In this document: positions 6,664-9,023 of the stretch, piece by piece | Position numbering within the stretch: position 1 is the first letter of the stretch | Layout of the letters: each line of letters begins with the position of its first letter | Source of the DNA: an uncultured Phascolarctobacterium sp. | GTDB lineage: Bacteria; Bacillota; Negativicutes; Acidaminococcales; Acidaminococcaceae | Assembly (NCBI GenBank): GCA_934234275.1 | Contig: CAKQHU010000047.1 | Span: forward strand, 1 to 9,023 | Length of the DNA: 9,023 bases | Direction: 5' to 3' | The notes under the pieces: generated by a model | Told to the model about the DNA's origin: nothing | The model's database searches: none | Seen by the model: only the letters and a program-made list of their open reading frames with translations | Translations under genes and position numbers: made by a program

Positions 6664-6681
6664 AATTAGCGTAGGCTAATT
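6664..6681. promoter_or_regulatory. Operator-like dyad B upstream of the -35; possible weak terminator
   Basis: AATTAGC and GCTAATT (7-base perfect arms, 4-base loop) contain TTAGC-N4-GCTAA at 6666-6679, immediately upstream of the -35 (6653-6658). It resembles a DtxR/IdeR-family operator. It also begins only seven bases beyond the PilO-like stop, and on the minus strand is followed by TTATCTT. An RNA hairpin here could therefore weakly end pilus-operon transcripts, though the stem is A/T-rich. Confidence 0.55.
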
Positions 6682-6688
6682 AAGAGAT

Positions 6689-7216
6689 TTAGTTTGCGGT
6701 ATAAAATTCTAGGGAGATATCCATTTTCAGCACTTCTTTTGCCTGCATGTCGCTTTGCAAGCGCAGCTCTTTAACCTTGCAACCGTCGCGTTCTGCCTGC
6801 CGCAGCCAGCGCAGCAAGGAATAAAAATTGCCGACAGCACTTATTTTCACTGTCTGCAGCTGCAAGCCCTGCTGTAAAGGCACAGGATTGCCCTCCATCT
6901 GCATGCTGTTTAGCAGAATACTTTGCGCTTGTGCCTGCTTTTGCAGGCGCTGCAGCCTATTATTCAAGCGCAGATTCTGTTCTGCCTGCTCCTCCAATTT
7001 CTTTTGCTTACCCAATAACTTGATTTTATATGTATTATAATCATGGTGTTCATCAGCAAAACGAATCTGCTGTGTCAGTTGCCCCTGCAGCTTCTGTGTC
7101 TGTTCTACCGCCAGTTGTCGTTCATTCCAAAGCTCTAATGCCTTTACTCCAAAGCCTGCAGACAACACCAGCGCTATGCAGGCAAGCAGATTAATTGTTT
7201 TTTCTCCTGCTTTCAT
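6689..7216 (-). CDS. PilO/GspM-like pilus assembly protein
   Basis: A bitopic inner-membrane protein of 175 residues, similar in plan to PilO (type IV pili) or GspM (type II secretion), which pairs with PilN to link the cytoplasmic motor to the pilus fibre. It has a short cytoplasmic N-terminus, one membrane helix at about 8-28, a Gln/Leu/Lys-rich coiled coil at about 33-100, and a small C-terminal ferredoxin-like domain. The end of that domain shows the family pattern: VKISAVGNFYSLLRWLRQAE (123-142) followed by alternating-strand LKMDISLEFYTA. ATG 7216 overlaps the upstream stop by one base and has AAGGAGG seven bases upstream. Sequence conservation in this family is low, so the call rests on architecture, the C-terminal pattern and the neighbours. 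INLL at 8-11 recalls a PilN start, but the following PxR is absent. Confidence 0.7.
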   Translation of the reverse strand: MKAGEKTINLLACIALVLSAGFGVKALELWNERQLAVEQTQKLQGQLTQQIRFADEHHDYNTYKIKLLGKQKKLEEQAEQNLRLNNRLQRLQKQAQAQSILLNSMQMEGNPVPLQQGLQLQTVKISAVGNFYSLLRWLRQAERDGCKVKELRLQSDMQAKEVLKMDISLEFYTAN

Positions 7217-8328
7217 TACTTGCCCTCCTTCATCTGCAGCTGCAGTTTATAAACAAGAACGTTACCCTGCTGCTGTGATTGCAGAAGCTCCACTCTGCTG
7301 TAATTTCCACATTTTTGCAGCTGTTCCACAAAGCTTTCCAAGGCCAAATTATCCACCGCCTGTCCTTGCAGCACTAAAGGTTTTTTACTGCCGTTGTATT
7401 CCAGCAGTGTCAGCCAACAGCCGGGCATCATCTGGCGGCAAATGCGTTCCAACTCACCACCGGCCTCCTTCGAAGGTTTAAACGCTGCAGCTAACAGCTT
7501 TTCCAAATGCTGACATCTATGTTCCACAGCCTTGCTTTCCTGCATACGCTGCTCCCACTCCGCATACTGCGCTAATCGCTGCTCCACCTCCTGCAAATCG
7601 CGTTGCGCCAGATAACAGCCTCCCCAGGCCCCGCCATAAGCTAACAGTGCCAAAGCCAAGGCAGCGCCGCTGACCTTAGACAACCAGCGTCCAAAAGCAG
7701 CCGCTATGCCTTGCCACTGCTTTTGCTTCTGTCTATATACAGTCGGCAGCGGCTTACCGGTAAACCACTTCTCTGCAGCTTCATCAAGCGTCATATCGCT
7801 TAACAAAATGCCCTGCAGCTTTAAAAGCAGGCTGCTGCACAGATGCTCCAGCTCAGCACGTGATGTATCCTGTAAAGCCGTAAAAGTTACCCGACATTGC
7901 TGTTCTCCAGCTTCACTAAATTCTGTTGCTTCAAAGCTATAAGTATAGCTCGCTTCAGGCCAAGGAACACTCTGCTGTACTTCCCATTTTAAGGCAGCCT
8001 GCAGTTCACGCCGCCGCATTGAAGGCAACACCATCTGTTCAGAATACATCATTGCTGCTGCAGGCAGCAGTAAAACCATCGCACCTTCTTCTACCTCACG
8101 CTTTAAAAGCATTTCACGTAAAGTATCGGCAAGTCTTTGCTTATTTGTCAGGCACTCTTCATCCAGCTGCTCCTGCCAGCTATGCTCACCATTCTGCCAA
8201 TATGCCACCTGCCCCGTTTGCAGTGACAACAGCAAAAGCGCCTGTTTACGGCGCCATCGGCAGCGCAAAGCGCACAGTACAGGCTCAAACAGCTCCTCAA
8301 CACTAATACTTTTACCATACTTCATCAT
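7216..8328 (-). CDS. PilM-PilN-like fusion protein (GspL-type architecture)
   Basis: A 370-residue protein that seems to combine two normally separate assembly proteins. Residues 1-217 are cytoplasmic and carry a PilM/GspL-like stretch: VLLLPAAAMMYSEQMVLPSM (85-104), RRELQAALKWEVQQSVPW (106-123). A membrane helix lies at about 219-242, then a coiled coil (243-285), then a PilN-like periplasmic domain with WLTLLEYNG (305-313), LVLQGQAVDNLALESFVEQL (318-337) and a final beta strand. Separate PilM is about 350 residues and actin-like; this cytoplasmic part is shorter and I see no nucleotide-binding motifs, so ATP binding may be lost. I chose ATG 8328: GGAGG is eight bases upstream and the start overlaps the peptidase stop as ATGA. 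ATG 8349 lacks a site. A divergent GspL is the alternative reading. Confidence 0.65.
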   Translation of the reverse strand: MMKYGKSISVEELFEPVLCALRCRWRRKQALLLLSLQTGQVAYWQNGEHSWQEQLDEECLTNKQRLADTLREMLLKREVEEGAMVLLLPAAAMMYSEQMVLPSMRRRELQAALKWEVQQSVPWPEASYTYSFEATEFSEAGEQQCRVTFTALQDTSRAELEHLCSSLLLKLQGILLSDMTLDEAAEKWFTGKPLPTVYRQKQKQWQGIAAAFGRWLSKVSGAALALALLAYGGAWGGCYLAQRDLQEVEQRLAQYAEWEQRMQESKAVEHRCQHLEKLLAAAFKPSKEAGGELERICRQMMPGCWLTLLEYNGSKKPLVLQGQAVDNLALESFVEQLQKCGNYSRVELLQSQQQGNVLVYKLQLQMKEGK

Positions 8329-8774
8329 AAGAACATCCTCCAATACCATGTAATGATTTCTCTACCCCAAAAATATGCAGTAACTGCCGCCGCGCACAAA
8401 AACGGTCCGAAGGGAATCGCCTGTTTCAGCTTCCCACGCCTGCACAGCAACAGCAACACACTCACAATGCCACCGCTGACAAAAGCAAGCAGCAGGCATA
8501 GCAGTCCCTGCTCTAAGCCAAGCCAGATTCCTAATGCCGGTGCCAGCTTTACGTCCCCCTCACCCATACCTCCGCGACTGGCAAAATACAGCACCAACAT
8601 TATTGCCAACATAACCACAGCGCCGTAAGCAGCATCAAAAAGCTGCCCCTCATACCACGCGCGTACTAAGCCAACCGCCGCTAAAATTAATGTTGTCTTG
8701 TCATAAAGCAGCATAGATTTCAGATCGGTATAGGTGTGATAAAGCAATCCAAGAACAAAAATAACGGAAAACAT
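8325..8774 (-). CDS. Prepilin peptidase, minimal A24 type (no methyltransferase domain)
   Basis: An inner-membrane aspartyl protease that would cut the leader of pilin-like proteins. The two catalytic aspartates of family A24 are present: Asp17 in YTDLKSM and Asp74 in GMGEGDVKL (the GxGD motif). The conserved PFGPFL lies at 121-126. About 149 residues with several hydrophobic segments make this the short form; the N-terminal Cys-rich methyltransferase half of PilD-type enzymes is missing, as in TadV/CpaA-like peptidases. ATG 8774 is chosen because a near-perfect AAGGAGGT lies immediately upstream. An upstream ATG at 8822 has no such site and would fall in a terminator-like hairpin. It overlaps the next gene by four bases, tying it to the pilus assembly genes. 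Its pilin substrates are not in this window. Confidence 0.88.
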   Translation of the reverse strand: MFSVIFVLGLLYHTYTDLKSMLLYDKTTLILAAVGLVRAWYEGQLFDAAYGAVVMLAIMLVLYFASRGGMGEGDVKLAPALGIWLGLEQGLLCLLLAFVSGGIVSVLLLLCRRGKLKQAIPFGPFLCAAAVTAYFWGREIITWYWRMFL

Positions 8775-8797
8775 GATTACCTCCTTAATTTTTTCCC

Positions 8798-8847
8798 AAA
8801 AAAGCAAATAAGACCCCTGCATTGCATTACTACAACACAGGAGTCCT
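8798..8847 (-). terminator. Terminator-like hairpin between the upstream gene and the pilus genes
   Basis: On the minus strand, AGGACTCCTG (8847-8838) pairs with CAGGGGTCTT (8819-8810) over ten positions with two G-U wobbles, and the stem can extend inward by five weaker pairs. It is followed by ATTTGC and a run of six T (8803-8798). This fits an intrinsic terminator for the gene ending at 8934. It lies only 24 bases before the peptidase start, leaving little room for a separate promoter. Confidence 0.55.
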
Positions 8848-8933
8848 AAAACTCTTTACTGCATATTTACTTTTTCTGCTTCCAGATAAAGCCAATGCGC
8901 TTAGCCAAAGAGCTGAAAGTCTTTAATTGCCTC

Positions 8934-9023
8934 TTACCAGTTCAGATCCTCAACCTCTTGACGGCCTTTGCCGGTCAGAGCGTCCATCATGATGCGTTGC
9001 TCGATTTGAGCAGCCAGCTTCTT
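8934..9023 (-). CDS. C-terminal end of an unidentified protein
   Basis: An open frame enters from the window edge and ends at TAA (8936-8934), encoding 29 residues that end in RQEVEDLNW. The fragment is charged and helix-like (KKLAAQIEQRIMMDALTGKG). Its codons look like those of a well-expressed gene, and a terminator-like hairpin follows about 90 bases later, which supports a real gene end. I do not recognise the family. The 86 bases between its stop and that hairpin hold no further gene that I can support. Confidence 0.5.
   Translation of the reverse strand, partial: KKLAAQIEQRIMMDALTGKGRQEVEDLNW

Noticed and set aside
6557..6688. Cobalamin riboswitch or Fur box ahead of the transporter operon
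   Set aside because: The predicted leader of about 67 bases is too short for a cobalamin riboswitch and no conserved box is visible; the dyads do not match GATAATGATAATCATTATC.
8775..8822. Upstream ATG (8822) for the prepilin peptidase
   Set aside because: It falls inside the terminator-like hairpin and the added residues are unlike the family; AAGGAGGT lies directly ahead of ATG 8774.
1..9023. CRISPR arrays, tRNA or rRNA genes, insertion sequences
   Set aside because: No regularly spaced direct repeats, cloverleaf-like segments, conserved rRNA stretches or transposase frames were seen on either strand.

Overview
The window looks like chromosomal DNA of a diderm Firmicute, most plausibly a gut member of the Negativicutes. 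Two things point there. It encodes outer-membrane uptake machinery (a TonB-dependent receptor plus ExbB/ExbD), yet most genes carry strong Firmicutes-style AAGGAGG-type ribosome binding sites. It also holds a palindromic intergenic element that, from memory, resembles repeats common in gut Firmicutes genomes. The lineage is an inference. Every gene I can support lies on the minus strand, so transcription runs from high to low coordinates.

Right part (about 9023 to 6689): the C-terminal end of an unidentified gene, a terminator-like hairpin, then a compact type IV pilus (or type II secretion-like) set with overlapping or 1-base-overlapping genes. The order is a minimal prepilin peptidase, a 370-residue protein that joins a PilM-like cytoplasmic part to a PilN-like membrane/periplasmic part (a GspL-type layout), and a PilO/GspM-like protein.

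Middle (6688 to 6557): a 126-base control region. It has a near-consensus promoter (TTGACA, 17 bases, GATAAT) surrounded by three dyads of the form TTAGC-N4-GCTAA, which resemble operators of the DtxR/IdeR family of iron repressors. A perfect 12-base palindrome overlaps the -10.

Left part (6556 to 1): an iron/heme-type uptake locus in the order periplasmic binding protein, FecCD-family permease, ATPase, ChaN-like protein, TonB-dependent receptor, exbB, exbD (cut by the window edge). The first four genes overlap or lie within a few bases of each other. The receptor gene has a 93-base upstream gap with a fourth operator-like dyad over a weak promoter, so it may also be transcribed separately. 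exbB follows 203 noncoding bases containing the palindromic repeat and a perfect 12-bp hairpin.

The proposed pathway is as follows. The receptor brings a chelated cargo (heme or a ferric siderophore) across the outer membrane using ExbB/ExbD/TonB energy. The ChaN-like protein may bind heme in the periplasm. The binding protein, permease and ATPase then carry cargo into the cytoplasm. Repression by an iron-sensing DtxR-like protein is inferred from the operators. No RNA gene, CRISPR array or insertion sequence was seen, and no gap without a gene exceeds 300 bases.
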